DNA of 20,301 bases from an uncultured Thalassospira sp. (GCA_946885765.1 CAMPHD010000015.1:1-20301); one strand, 5' to 3'. Shown: positions 1-8,296, counted from the stretch's first letter. A program made the numbers and translations. The notes: generated from the letters alone by a model not told the origin.

Positions 1-2
1 TC

Positions 3-1937
3 CGTACCGGCGACCCGGAGCTTGCCGACGCTGCCACCCCGAACATGCCCGGCGATAGCCTCACTGACGAAACCGATGTCCTGATTGTCGGTTGCGGCCC
101 CGCTGGACTGACACTCGCCGCACAGCTTGCCGCCTTTCCGGGCATCAAAACCCGCATCGTTGATCAGAAAGACGGTCCGATGAAACTGGGGCAGGCCGAT
201 GGAGTGGCATGCCGCACGAGTGAAATGTTCAATGCGTTCGGTTTCGCCGAACGGGTCCTGAAAGAAGCCTATTGGGTCAATGAAACCTCCTTCTGGAAAC
301 CCGATCCCGAAAACCGCGCCCATATCGCACGCAGCGGCAGGATTCAGGATACTGAAGACGGATTGTCCGAATTCCCGCATGTGATTTTGAATCAGGCCCG
401 GGTCCATGACTTTTATCTTGATGTCATGCGTAATGCCCCCACCCGGCTGGAACCTGATTATTCCCGCAAGGTGATTGATCTGACCATCGCGCCGCAAGAC
501 GACAAATCGAGCCATCCGGTCACGGTGCGCCTTGAACGTACCGACGATGCCCATAAAGGTCAGATTGAGACGATCCGGGCCCGCTATGTCGTAGGATGCG
601 ATGGCGCTCGCAGTGCCGTACGAAAGGCACTCGGTCGTGAATTGCGGGGCGATTCCGCCCATCACGCATGGGGCGTGATGGATGTTCTCGCCGTCACCGA
701 TTTTCCCGATATCCGCCTTAAATCCGCGATCCATTCCGCAAACGAGGGTAATATCCTGATCATCCCGCGCGAAGGTGGCTATCTTGTCCGTCTTTATATC
801 GAACTTGATAAACTGAACGAGGATGAACGCGTTTCAAACCGGAACATCACCCCCGAACAGCTCATTACCGCCGCCCGGCGCATTCTTCATCCCTATACAC
901 TGGACGTAAAGGAAATCGCATGGTGGTCGGTCTATGAAATCGGGCAACGCCTGTGCGACAAATTCGACGACACCGATGATAATGCCAACAATACTCCCAC
1001 CCGCACCCCGAATGTCTTCATTGCAGGGGATGCCTGCCACACCCATAGCCCCAAAGCAGGTCAGGGCATGAATGTTTCCATGCAGGATACCTTCAATCTC
1101 GGCTGGAAACTGGCCGCCGTACTTTCGGGCCGGATGAAACCTGAACTGCTACACAGCTATTCCGCTGAACGCCAGGCCATCGCCAGCGAACTGATCGACT
1201 TTGACGGCAAATTCGCCAAGATGTTCAGCGCCCGCCCAAAAGATGCCGAAAACGGCGACGGCAGCGAAGGCAGTGACGGTATCGACCCGCAGGAATTCCA
1301 GAAATACTTCATTCAACAGGGCCGCTTTACTGCGGGCACGGCAACCCGTTACCGACAATCAGCCCTGACCGGCCCGACCGATCATCAAACTCTGGCAACC
1401 GGTTTTGTCACCGGCATGCGGTTTCATTCCGCTCCGGTGATCCGTCTTGCCGATGCCAAACCGGTTCATCTGGGCCATTGCATCAAGGCCGATGGACGCT
1501 GGCGACTGTTCGCCTTCGCCCCGGCTGACGATACCGGCCAACCGGGCGGCAAAATGCATACCCTGTGCGATTATCTGCAAAATGCCCCCGATGCCCCCAC
1601 AAACCTCTATCGCCGGCCAGACGAGGATATCGACGCCGTGCTTGATGTCCGTGCAGTATTTCAACGGGCTCACCGCGACCTTGCAATTGATGCAATGCCG
1701 TCCCTGCTGCTGCCGCGCAAAGGCCGTTTGGGTCTGACCGATTATGAAAAAATATTCTGCCCGGATTTGAAAGACGGCCCGGATATCTTTGATCTGCGCG
1801 GTATAGATCGCATACGGGGCTGCATGATACTGGTTCGCCCGGACCAGTATATCGCCCAAATCCTGCCACTTGATGCCACCTCGCAACTGGCCGCCTTCTT
1901 CGTCAATATCCTGATTATACAAAACCGGGCATCGTAA
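3..1937 (+). CDS. FAD-dependent aromatic-ring hydroxylase, phenol 2-monooxygenase / 3-hydroxybenzoate 4-monooxygenase type (5' end outside window)
   Basis: Flavoprotein hydroxylase expected to insert one oxygen atom into a phenolic ring using NAD(P)H and O2 in the cytoplasm. The sequence shows an FAD-binding Rossmann motif, VLIVGCGPAG (about bases 78-107), the DG motif VVGCDGARSAV (about 588-620) and the second FAD motif IAGDACHTHSP (about 1018-1050). A long C-terminal part ending ILPLDATSQLAAFF fits the thioredoxin-like dimerisation domain of phenol hydroxylases. The frame stays open to the window edge. The residues before the ATG at base 45 (RTGDPELADAATPN) look like the normal N-terminal lead of this family, and no Shine-Dalgarno precedes that ATG, so the true start is upstream. 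About 644 residues are visible, near the usual family length of roughly 600-650. The substrate cannot be read from the sequence. It is not clearly part of the anthranilate cluster, being on the other strand and separated from it by a transporter gene. Confidence 0.88.
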   Translation, partial: RTGDPELADAATPNMPGDSLTDETDVLIVGCGPAGLTLAAQLAAFPGIKTRIVDQKDGPMKLGQADGVACRTSEMFNAFGFAERVLKEAYWVNETSFWKPDPENRAHIARSGRIQDTEDGLSEFPHVILNQARVHDFYLDVMRNAPTRLEPDYSRKVIDLTIAPQDDKSSHPVTVRLERTDDAHKGQIETIRARYVVGCDGARSAVRKALGRELRGDSAHHAWGVMDVLAVTDFPDIRLKSAIHSANEGNILIIPREGGYLVRLYIELDKLNEDERVSNRNITPEQLITAARRILHPYTLDVKEIAWWSVYEIGQRLCDKFDDTDDNANNTPTRTPNVFIAGDACHTHSPKAGQGMNVSMQDTFNLGWKLAAVLSGRMKPELLHSYSAERQAIASELIDFDGKFAKMFSARPKDAENGDGSEGSDGIDPQEFQKYFIQQGRFTAGTATRYRQSALTGPTDHQTLATGFVTGMRFHSAPVIRLADAKPVHLGHCIKADGRWRLFAFAPADDTGQPGGKMHTLCDYLQNAPDAPTNLYRRPDEDIDAVLDVRAVFQRAHRDLAIDAMPSLLLPRKGRLGLTDYEKIFCPDLKDGPDIFDLRGIDRIRGCMILVRPDQYIAQILPLDATSQLAAFFVNILIIQNRAS

Positions 1938-1989
1938 TCCGGTCCAACACCCGGCATATACGCCAACAGGCCGTAAAGACGCGATATCA

Positions 1990-2021
1990 GGACGGGATGC
2001 CAGCGGTCTGGCGTTCCGTCC
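1990..2021 (+). terminator. Hairpin after the flavin hydroxylase gene, probable terminator
   Basis: A 14-bp stem (1990-2003 pairing with 2008-2021, two G-U wobbles) closes a 4-base loop, CGGT. It starts 52 bases after the stop codon and is followed by a broken T-rich run, GTTTCTGGTTT. The stem is strong but the T-tract is poor. It lies between two converging genes, so it may act on both transcripts. Confidence 0.55.
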
Positions 2022-2050
2022 GTTTCTGGTTTCAGACCACGTTCTCACCG

Positions 2051-3715
2051 TCAGCCATGTTTGGGCAGTTTCAGACGACTGGTCAGAAGTTCGCCCTGAT
2101 CCTTTAAAACCGGATAGGCGGCTGCTGCGACCAGATGCGCATTGATGCGTTTAAGGTCACGAACGATATCAAGATGCAGGGTGCTGGTTTCCGTACTGTC
2201 CTGACGCCCGGCCTGCAAACGCTGGAAATGCGCGTTAATCGTGCGTTCTTCAAGATCGCGGAAGGCTTCTTTTTCCCTGGCAAGTTTGCGGGCCATGCGC
2301 GGGTCTTCATCCATGAAAACTGCCGTCGCAGACCGAAGGTTGCTTGCAAGCCGTTCAAGCATATCAAGCAATTCACGCTGCCCTTCGGGTGAAAAAGTCA
2401 GGCCGCGCTTGATCCGTTTGCTGGTCAGATTGACCAGATCTCGTTCAATCACATCGCCCGCCTGTTCCAGATTGGTCGCAAAGGTCAGGATTTCACGCAT
2501 CCGACGACGATCCCGGTCGTCGAATGTCCGAACATCCAGCGACGTCAGGTATTCCTTGATCGCGGTATTGAGGTGATCAAGGATATCGTCCATGCGCCGT
2601 GTCTGGGCCGCGCGTTTGCGATCCCCGTTTTCAAGGGCATCTTCAACCCCGGCCAGCATTTGCTGCAATGTATCGGCCATGCGAAGGGCTTCGCGGGCGG
2701 CAACCGCCATCGCAATGGGCGGTGATGCCTTGGCATCATCATCAAGATAAACCGGTTTTGCCGGGTCGCTGCCATCATTCCGTGTCGGTAGCCAGCGGCA
2801 TAAAAGCCGGGCAAACAGCGGCAGGGTCGGCAACATCAAAACGGCAAGGCACAGGTTGAAAACAAGGTGAAATGCCGCCACCGCCTGTGCCGGATCGGGA
2901 ATGATCCGGGTAATATGGGTCGTCACAGGTTCCAGAACCGCAAGTGCGAGAACGCAGCCCGCCACCCGGTTCAAAAGATTGCCAAGCGGCAGGCGCTTTG
3001 ACGCCGGGTCGCTGTTATTGCCCCCTTCAAGCCACGGATTGATCGCCGTTCCCAGATTGGCACCAAGCACAAGCGCAAACGCCGCATCAAGCGGAATAAT
3101 CCCGGCTGAGGCAAAGGACATGATCAGCAGGACAATCGCAACGCTGGAATGGGCAAGCCATGTCAGGGCCGCGGCCAGAAGGACATTCAAAACCGGTGCT
3201 GCCGTAATCGCGGTCAGGACCGTGCGCAATCCCGGTGCATCGGCATAGGGGACAACCGCCCCATGCACCAGTTGCAGCGACAGCAACATCATGCCAAGCC
3301 CGATCACCACCCGGCCAAGGTCGCGCGTGCGGGTGACACCACCGCGCCGGAACATCAGAACCCCGATCAGGATAAAGACCGGCGCAATATGCGTGATGTC
3401 AAACGACAGCACCTGAACAATCAGAGTCGTGCCGACATTCGCGCCAAGCATGATTGCAAGGGCGGCAACAAGGCTGATCAATCCTTCGGCGGTAAAGGCC
3501 GTCGCCATCAGGCCGGTCGCCGTGCTGCTTTGAAGGATTGCGGTCACGCCGATCCCGGCGAAAAATGCCCGAAACCGGTTGCCCAGTGCCGATGACAGAA
3601 TTCTGCGAAGCTCTGGCCCATAGGCACGCTGAATACCGGTTTGCACCATATGAAGGCCCCACAGAAGAAGGGCAATCATGCCTGCAATCTCAAGCAGCTT
3701 CAGGGAAACTTCCAT
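2051..3715 (-). CDS. Na+/phosphate cotransporter family protein with PhoU-like C-terminal domain
   Basis: Inner-membrane protein of the Na/Pi-cotransporter II-related (NptA/YjbB) family, predicted to move phosphate with sodium. The first half holds two inverted Na_Pi_cotrans repeats with the paired signatures ILQSSTATGLMATAF / GANVGTT and LAHSSVAIVLLIMSFA / GANLGTAINP, set among hydrophobic segments. Roughly the last 200 residues are charged and helical, as in PhoU-like domains, starting near the MADTLQQML stretch. An ATG start at 3715 (product MEVSLKLLEI) is preferred because GAGG lies 7 bases upstream and family members begin this way. A longer reading to a TTG at 3775 would add 20 charged residues and lacks a good ribosome site. 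The gene stands alone and converges on the flavin hydroxylase gene. Its length of 554 residues is normal. E. coli YjbB acts mainly as a phosphate exporter, so transport direction is not certain. Confidence 0.9.
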   Translation of the reverse strand: MEVSLKLLEIAGMIALLLWGLHMVQTGIQRAYGPELRRILSSALGNRFRAFFAGIGVTAILQSSTATGLMATAFTAEGLISLVAALAIMLGANVGTTLIVQVLSFDITHIAPVFILIGVLMFRRGGVTRTRDLGRVVIGLGMMLLSLQLVHGAVVPYADAPGLRTVLTAITAAPVLNVLLAAALTWLAHSSVAIVLLIMSFASAGIIPLDAAFALVLGANLGTAINPWLEGGNNSDPASKRLPLGNLLNRVAGCVLALAVLEPVTTHITRIIPDPAQAVAAFHLVFNLCLAVLMLPTLPLFARLLCRWLPTRNDGSDPAKPVYLDDDAKASPPIAMAVAAREALRMADTLQQMLAGVEDALENGDRKRAAQTRRMDDILDHLNTAIKEYLTSLDVRTFDDRDRRRMREILTFATNLEQAGDVIERDLVNLTSKRIKRGLTFSPEGQRELLDMLERLASNLRSATAVFMDEDPRMARKLAREKEAFRDLEERTINAHFQRLQAGRQDSTETSTLHLDIVRDLKRINAHLVAAAAYPVLKDQGELLTSRLKLPKHG

Positions 3716-3779
3716 TGCGACGCCTCGCTGTTCAGGCCTTTTTATGATGCCGGACCGATATGCCTTTTCCTTCAATACA

Positions 3780-3810
3780 GGTGATCACCGGACCCCGGAT
3801 ATTCAATATC
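3780..3810. repeat. Two short perfect palindromes in the leader of the phosphate transporter gene
   Basis: GGTGATCACC at 3780-3789 and GATATTCAATATC at 3798-3810 are perfect dyads, 8 bases apart. They lie 65 or more bases upstream of the transporter ATG. They could be protein-binding sites or weak RNA hairpins. No match to a Pho box was recognised. Confidence 0.35.
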
Positions 3811-3868
3811 GCGGCTGTCAGGGCCAAGCGGAATCATTCACCTGATCATATCACCTTTTCAAATGAAC

Positions 3869-3874
3869 ATTATA
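3869..3874 (-). promoter_or_regulatory. Possible -10 box for the phosphate transporter gene
   Basis: The minus strand reads TATAAT, an exact match to the sigma-70 -10 consensus. It is about 155 bases upstream of the transporter start. No good -35 box lies at 16-18 bases; the nearest candidate, TTGCCT, is 20 bases away. The core ATTATAAT is itself nearly symmetric, so orientation is not secure. Confidence 0.3.
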
Positions 3875-3994
3875 ATTCGAATTTGACTAACGAAAGGCAA
3901 AGTCGACGCTGAACACATTCGACACAGCAATTTCGCCCTTGGCGACCTCAACACGTCACTGATTTTCCAGCAAATCTGATTATACCGACCCAAC

Positions 3995-4023
3995 AAAAAA
4001 ACCCCGGCATCTGCCGGGGTTTT
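3995..4023 (-). terminator. Rho-independent terminator of the anthranilate/Liv operon
   Basis: A CCCCGGC / GCCGGGG stem (4002-4008 with 4013-4019) encloses the loop ATCT. It is bordered by seven A on the left and TTTT on the right. Read on the minus strand it is a GC stem followed by seven U, 20-odd bases after the RidA stop codon. It is the strongest terminator in the window and marks the end of the long leftward operon. Confidence 0.9.
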
Positions 4024-4042
4024 GCGTTTCAGCGCACCTTTT

Positions 4043-4453
4043 TCAGGCCGCGTTCTTATCCGCCGGGATCGATGCCGTCGCCTCGATCTCGATCAATGCC
4101 TCGTCTTCGACAAGCGCGCTTACCACCACCATCGTCATCGCCGGGAAATTCTTGCCAAGCACACGGCGATAGGTCTCGCCGACCTCGCGCTGTTTCGCAA
4201 GATATTCCTTCTTGTCGACCACATACCATGTCAGCCGTGTCAAATGCTCCGGCCCGCCACCGGCAGCCTCCAGCACATCGACAATATTGCAAAGCGCCTG
4301 TTCCATCTGACCGACGAAATCCTTGGCGACAAAGACCTGATCGGCCGTCCAGCCGATCTGCCCGCCGATATAAAGCGGCACCCCGTCGGCCAACACACCA
4401 TTTGCGTAACCCTTGGGCGGTTTCCATCCGTCTGGCTGAATGATTTTATGCAT
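4043..4453 (-). CDS. RidA/YjgF family protein lacking the usual arginine
   Basis: Small cytoplasmic protein of the RidA (YjgF/YER057c/UK114) family, a trimeric fold whose best-known members hydrolyse reactive enamine/imine intermediates. Its 136 residues match the family length. The N-terminal part (LYIGGQIGW, residues 28-35), the central region QMEQALCNIVDVLEAAG and the C-terminal ALIEIEATA are typical. In E. coli RidA the segment FPARSCVEVARL carries the key arginine (R105). Here it reads FPAMTMVVVSAL, with Met106 in that place, which suggests one of the Rid subgroups without imine deaminase activity. It is the last gene of the operon and its start overlaps the thioesterase stop by 8 bases, so the two are translationally coupled. 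Its position suggests a part in handling the amino-bearing ring intermediate, but this is inference. Confidence 0.9.
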   Translation of the reverse strand: MHKIIQPDGWKPPKGYANGVLADGVPLYIGGQIGWTADQVFVAKDFVGQMEQALCNIVDVLEAAGGGPEHLTRLTWYVVDKKEYLAKQREVGETYRRVLGKNFPAMTMVVVSALVEDEALIEIEATASIPADKNAA

Positions 4454-4877
4454 CTTTTTCTACCATTTCATTGATTTCGTTGTCGATTTTGGCACGCAAA
4501 TCATCGGGCCACGGCACCGATTTCCCGGCACCCCTTCTGGTAAACACCAGCGTCGCTGTCATCGAAAGGCGTTGCTCGTCGCCACAGACAGCCGTGATTT
4601 CAAGATCAAGGCTGGACCGCCCCAACCGTTTCGGCACCAACCGGAATTCAAGCATCTCGCCAAGGCGGCTTGGCGCATTAAAGGCAATCTGAAGCCCTGC
4701 GGTCGGCACCGCCACCTCGTCCACACCATGCATCTGCGCAAAGCTGAACCCGATGCGATCCTCAAACCATTCTTCGACCGTCGCATTGATCATTTCGAAA
4801 TAGCGCGGATAAAAAACGATCCCCGCCGGGTCGCAATGCTGAAACAGGACTTTCTGGGCATAGGTGAATGTCGTCAT
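4446..4877 (-). CDS. 4-hydroxybenzoyl-CoA-type hotdog thioesterase
   Basis: Predicted acyl-CoA thioesterase of the 4HBT hotdog family, 143 residues. The N-terminal signature FQHCDPAGIVFYPRYFEMIN (residues 12-31) contains the active-site Asp16 followed by the family's G-I-V-F-Y-P run. The start at 4877 is chosen because it leads directly into this motif and lies one base after the LivF stop. A start at 4913 would add 12 residues inside livF. A likely role is releasing CoA from aromatic or dead-end thioesters of the aminobenzoyl-CoA pathway, protecting the CoA pool. The substrate is inferred only from its neighbours. It is translated together with the RidA gene that follows. Confidence 0.88.
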   Translation of the reverse strand: MTTFTYAQKVLFQHCDPAGIVFYPRYFEMINATVEEWFEDRIGFSFAQMHGVDEVAVPTAGLQIAFNAPSRLGEMLEFRLVPKRLGRSSLDLEITAVCGDEQRLSMTATLVFTRRGAGKSVPWPDDLRAKIDNEINEMVEKDA

Positions 4878-4878
4878 C

Positions 4879-5568
4879 TCACACCCCCAGATACCGGTCG
4901 GCAAGTTCATCACTCAGATCACCAACCGCCCCCGTCCATGCGGTAACGCCCTTTTCGACCACCACATAACGGTCCGCAACGCCCGATAATTCTTTAAGCG
5001 ACTTATCGACGACAAGGATCGACAAACCCGATTGCTTCAACCGGTTGATCGCAGCCCAAATCTCCTGCCGCACCACCGGGGCCAATCCCTCGGTCGCTTC
5101 ATCAAGGATCAGAAGCCGTGGGTTGGTCATCAATGCACGACCGATGGCAAGCATCTGCTGCTCCCCACCCGAAAGCGTCATCGCCTTCTGATCGCGCCGC
5201 TCGGCAAGCCGTGGGAATAAATCCGCCACCCGGTCAAAATCCCATTCACCGGCCCGTGCCGCCGCCATCAGGTTTTCCATCACGCTTAACCGCGCAAAAC
5301 ACCGCCGCCCTTCGGGGACAAGCCCGATGCCAAGCCGGGCCGCCTTGTGCGATGGCCGTTTCGCAAGGTCGGTATCGGCAAAGCGGACCTCGCCATCCCG
5401 GTGGCTCATCATCCGGCAGATGGTCTTGATCGTCGTGGTCTTGCCCATGCCGTTGCGCCCCATAAGCGCAACCGCCTCGCCCTCGTTCACGATCAGATCC
5501 ACACCAAACAATGCCTGCGACGCACCATAAAATGCGGTGATGCCTGATACTTCCAGAAGTGCGCTCAT
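4879..5568 (-). CDS. livF: Branched-chain-type ABC importer ATPase, LivF-like
   Basis: Cytoplasmic ATPase subunit of a Liv-type (HAAT) importer, 229 residues, the usual LivF length. The Walker A motif GRNGMGKTT is at residues 37-45, the ABC signature LSGGEQ at 132-137 and Walker B LLILDE at 152-157. The tail LAPVVRQEI... is LivF-like. The gene begins 2 bases after the livG stop and ends one base before the thioesterase start, so it is firmly inside the operon. The transported compound is set by the binding protein, and here is likely an aromatic compound rather than leucine. Confidence 0.95.
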   Translation of the reverse strand: MSALLEVSGITAFYGASQALFGVDLIVNEGEAVALMGRNGMGKTTTIKTICRMMSHRDGEVRFADTDLAKRPSHKAARLGIGLVPEGRRCFARLSVMENLMAAARAGEWDFDRVADLFPRLAERRDQKAMTLSGGEQQMLAIGRALMTNPRLLILDEATEGLAPVVRQEIWAAINRLKQSGLSILVVDKSLKELSGVADRYVVVEKGVTAWTGAVGDLSDELADRYLGV

Positions 5569-5570
5569 GA

Positions 5571-6320
5571 TCAGGCTTCCTCCCCCAAGTACGCCCGCTT
5601 GACGTCTTCATTCCCACGAATATCGTCAACCGTGCCGGTAGCAATCACCCGCCCATAGACCAGAACCGAAATCCGGTCGGCGAGTGCAAAGACCGCGTCC
5701 ATATCATGTTCGACCAGAAGGATCGGGGCTTCTGCCCGCAATCCGTCCAAAAACCCGGTCAACCGTTTCGATCCTTCCGGCCCCATGCCCGCCATCGGCT
5801 CGTCCAGCAAAAAGGCCCGCGGCTTAAGCGCAAGCGCCACCGCCATTTCAAGCTTCCGACGTTCGCCGTGCGATATGTCGGCGGCCCGCATCTGGGCACG
5901 GTCGGCAAGGCCAACCCGCTCCAACTGCGCCATCGCCGGTTCAAGAAGCGACGCATCGCCGAGAACTGGTCTGAAAAACCGGAAGATTTTCCCGCTGACC
6001 GATTGCTGCGCCAGAACAACGTTCTGAAGCACCGAGAATTCCGGCATCAGCGATGACACCTGAAATGTCCGCGCCAATCCCATGCGGGATCGTTCCACCG
6101 CATCCAGATCGCCGATATCGCGCCCGGCAAAACGGATGTCGCCGCTATCAGGTTTGATCTCGCCCGCGATCTGCTTGATCAGGGTGGATTTCCCCGCCCC
6201 GTTCGGCCCGATCAGGGCATGGATTTCACCGGGCATAAGGTCAAGCGTGACATTGTCACTCGCCAGCAACGCCCCGAACTGCTTGGTGACATTCGATAGT
6301 GAAAGAATGGCTTCAGGCAT
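5571..6320 (-). CDS. livG: Branched-chain-type ABC importer ATPase, LivG-like
   Basis: Second ATPase subunit of the Liv-type importer, 249 residues. Walker A GPNGAGKST is at residues 38-46. The signature is the LivG variant ISHGERRKLEMAVAL, followed by Walker B AFLLDEP and the switch histidine in LLVEHDMDAVF. The start overlaps the livM stop by 8 bases, indicating coupled translation. It pairs with LivF to power the LivH/LivM permease. Confidence 0.95.
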   Translation of the reverse strand: MPEAILSLSNVTKQFGALLASDNVTLDLMPGEIHALIGPNGAGKSTLIKQIAGEIKPDSGDIRFAGRDIGDLDAVERSRMGLARTFQVSSLMPEFSVLQNVVLAQQSVSGKIFRFFRPVLGDASLLEPAMAQLERVGLADRAQMRAADISHGERRKLEMAVALALKPRAFLLDEPMAGMGPEGSKRLTGFLDGLRAEAPILLVEHDMDAVFALADRISVLVYGRVIATGTVDDIRGNEDVKRAYLGEEA

Positions 6321-7299
6321 GTTTGCGCTCCCCAGCCAGAAGGCCGATCAGGCCACCGCGTGCAAACAGCACCACCACCAGCAACAGAATACCCAGCGGC
6401 AATTGCCAATATTCAAACATGCCGCCCAGAAGATGTTCCAGAATGATGTAAAGTGCCGCACCCGCGACCGGACCAAACAGCCGCCCGACCCCGCCAAGAA
6501 TGACAAACACCATGATTTCACCCGACATATGCCATGACAGCATCGACGGGCTGACAAACCGGTTAAGGTCGGCATAAAGCGCACCGGCCCATGCGGTAAT
6601 CATCGCCGAAATCACAAACGCCACCAGCCGCACGCGAAACGGCGCAATGCCAATCGCCATCATCCGCTGGCTGTTTTGCCGCGCCCCATGCAGGGCAAGG
6701 CCAAACCGCGACCGGATCAGGACAGCCGAAAACGCAATCGCAACGCCCAGCATCGCGGCACACAGCCCAAAGAAGCTGATCGGATCAAGCGTGTTTAGGC
6801 CGGGGAAGCTGTTGCGCACATAGATCGAAAGCCCGTCTTCCCCGCCATAGGCTGGCCAGGAAATCGCGAAATAATAGATCATCTGCGCAAAGGCCAGCGT
6901 GATCATGATGAAATAGACCCCACTGGTCCGAAGCGTGATCGCCCCGATCAGAAGCGCCACCAGTGCGGATGCGATCAATGCCACGATCCAGATGACAATC
7001 ATCTGTGTCGTGCCGTTGATTTCAAAGGGTGCCGTCATGATCGGCTCGTAATTCAGCGCATGGCTGGCAAGGATACCGGCGGCATAGCCCCCGATCCCGA
7101 AAAATGCCGCATGGCCAAACGATACAAGCCCGCCATAGCCAAGTGCGATGTTAAGCCCGACCCCCGCCATGCCAAGGATCGCAACCTTGGTCGCAAGGGT
7201 AATGATAAACGGCTCGCCCATGATCTGTGCGATCACCGGCACCGCAATCAGCAACGCCGCCAGAACGATATTAAGGATGGTTTCGCGGTTCATGCTCAT
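6313..7299 (-). CDS. livM: Branched-chain-type ABC importer permease, LivM-like
   Basis: Inner-membrane permease of the Liv family, 328 residues, very hydrophobic with several predicted membrane spans. The family signature GLNIALGYGGLVSFGHAAFF lies near residues 43-62, and the C-terminal part contains VFVILGGVGRLFGPVAGA, the conserved cytoplasmic loop that contacts the ATPase. The ATG at 7299 is preferred over one at 7293 because GGAAG lies at a suitable distance. It begins one base after the livH stop. Confidence 0.95.
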   Translation of the reverse strand: MSMNRETILNIVLAALLIAVPVIAQIMGEPFIITLATKVAILGMAGVGLNIALGYGGLVSFGHAAFFGIGGYAAGILASHALNYEPIMTAPFEINGTTQMIVIWIVALIASALVALLIGAITLRTSGVYFIMITLAFAQMIYYFAISWPAYGGEDGLSIYVRNSFPGLNTLDPISFFGLCAAMLGVAIAFSAVLIRSRFGLALHGARQNSQRMMAIGIAPFRVRLVAFVISAMITAWAGALYADLNRFVSPSMLSWHMSGEIMVFVILGGVGRLFGPVAGAALYIILEHLLGGMFEYWQLPLGILLLVVVLFARGGLIGLLAGERKHA

Positions 7300-7300
7300 A

Positions 7301-8218
7301 TCAGGCTTCCGTCCCGAACAAACCGCTTGGCCGCAGGAAAAGCACCAGCGCCATAACGATATAAATCAGCATCGATGCAAGTGCGGACCCAATCGCCGTC
7401 GCACTTGCCGGATCGAAAAATGCCTCGAACCCGATGGGCAGCAAAAACCGCCCCATCGTGTCGGTAAAGCCGACCAGTAACGATCCGATAAGTGCGCCCT
7501 TGATCGACCCGATCCCGCCAATCACGATGACAAAGAATGCCAATATCAGAACCGGCTCGCCCTTGCCGACCTGCACTGATTGCGTCGTGGCGACAAACGC
7601 CCCGGCAAGACCTGCCAATGCCGCACCCAGCGCGAAAACAACCGTATAAAGCCGGTCGATATTGATCCCCAGTGCGGCAATCATTTCGCGGTCGGCTTCA
7701 CCGGCGCGGATGCGCGTGCCAAGCCGCGTCTTGCCAATCAGGGCAAAAAGACCTGCCGCCACGATCAGACCGGCAACAATAATCGCCAGCCGGAAAATCG
7801 GATATTCCGATCCACCGGGCATCGTCACCGTGCCCGAAAGGGCTTCGGGGACATTTAAAAACAGCGGGAAAGACCCGAAAATCCACCGGGTGCCTTCGGA
7901 AAAAATAAGAATAAGCGCAAATGTCGCCAGCACCTGATCAAGATGATCGCGTTTATAAAGCCTGCGGATCACCAGCATCTCAACCAGCGCCCCCGCAAGG
8001 GCGGCCGCCATCAAACTCGCCACAAGCCCCAGCCAGAATGAACCGGTCCATGCCGCAACGGCCGCGCACGCAAACGCGCCCACCATATAAAGCGATCCGT
8101 GCGCCAGATTGATCAGCCCCATGACGCCAAAAACAAGCGTCAGACCCGATGCCATCAGAAACAGCATGACCCCCGACTGAAGGCCGTTCAGAAGCTGCTC
8201 CAGAAATAAAGAAAACAT
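7301..8218 (-). CDS. livH: Branched-chain-type ABC importer permease, LivH-like
   Basis: Inner-membrane permease, 305 residues. The N-terminal LivH signature GLTLVFGVMGLINLAHGSLY is followed by alternating hydrophobic spans. The conserved loop FVIVIGGIGSIKGALIGSLL lies toward the C-terminus. GGAG occurs 10 bases before the ATG. A stable inverted repeat separates it from the upstream binding-protein gene and may lower its expression relative to that protein. Confidence 0.95.
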   Translation of the reverse strand: MFSLFLEQLLNGLQSGVMLFLMASGLTLVFGVMGLINLAHGSLYMVGAFACAAVAAWTGSFWLGLVASLMAAALAGALVEMLVIRRLYKRDHLDQVLATFALILIFSEGTRWIFGSFPLFLNVPEALSGTVTMPGGSEYPIFRLAIIVAGLIVAAGLFALIGKTRLGTRIRAGEADREMIAALGINIDRLYTVVFALGAALAGLAGAFVATTQSVQVGKGEPVLILAFFVIVIGGIGSIKGALIGSLLVGFTDTMGRFLLPIGFEAFFDPASATAIGSALASMLIYIVMALVLFLRPSGLFGTEA

Positions 8219-8235
8219 ACAGAAAAATCTCCGTC

Positions 8236-8286
8236 ACAAGTGGCGGGCATTCGCCCCGGATGACCGGACAATGCCCGCCGCCTTGT
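8236..8286 (-). repeat. Stable hairpin between binding-protein gene and livH
   Basis: A perfect 10-bp inverted repeat, GGCGGGCATT (8242-8251) with AATGCCCGCC (8270-8279), has an inner CCGG-ATGA-CCGG stem and an outer ACAAG/CTTGT extension. It is not followed by a T-run in the transcribed direction, so it is not a standard terminator. This position, just after a periplasmic binding-protein gene and before its permease gene, is where RNA hairpins often stabilise the upstream message or cause partial termination. Confidence 0.6.
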
Positions 8287-8296
8287 CAGACTTCTT

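Larger units (their letters stand above)
3716..3994. other. Intergenic stretch upstream of the phosphate transporter gene, no gene seen
   Basis: No credible coding frame was found. The stretch is more AT-rich than its surroundings. It contains a -10-like box facing the transporter gene and two short perfect palindromes, each listed separately. Nothing like a tRNA or a recognised riboswitch was seen. Confidence 0.6.

Noticed and set aside
1359..2048. Open frame of 229 codons on the - strand
   Set aside because: Mostly antisense to the end of the flavin hydroxylase gene, whose C-terminal motif is conserved. No family features were seen.
3815..3820. CTGTCA as half of a Pho box before the phosphate transporter
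   Set aside because: No second half-site at the expected 11-base spacing on either strand.
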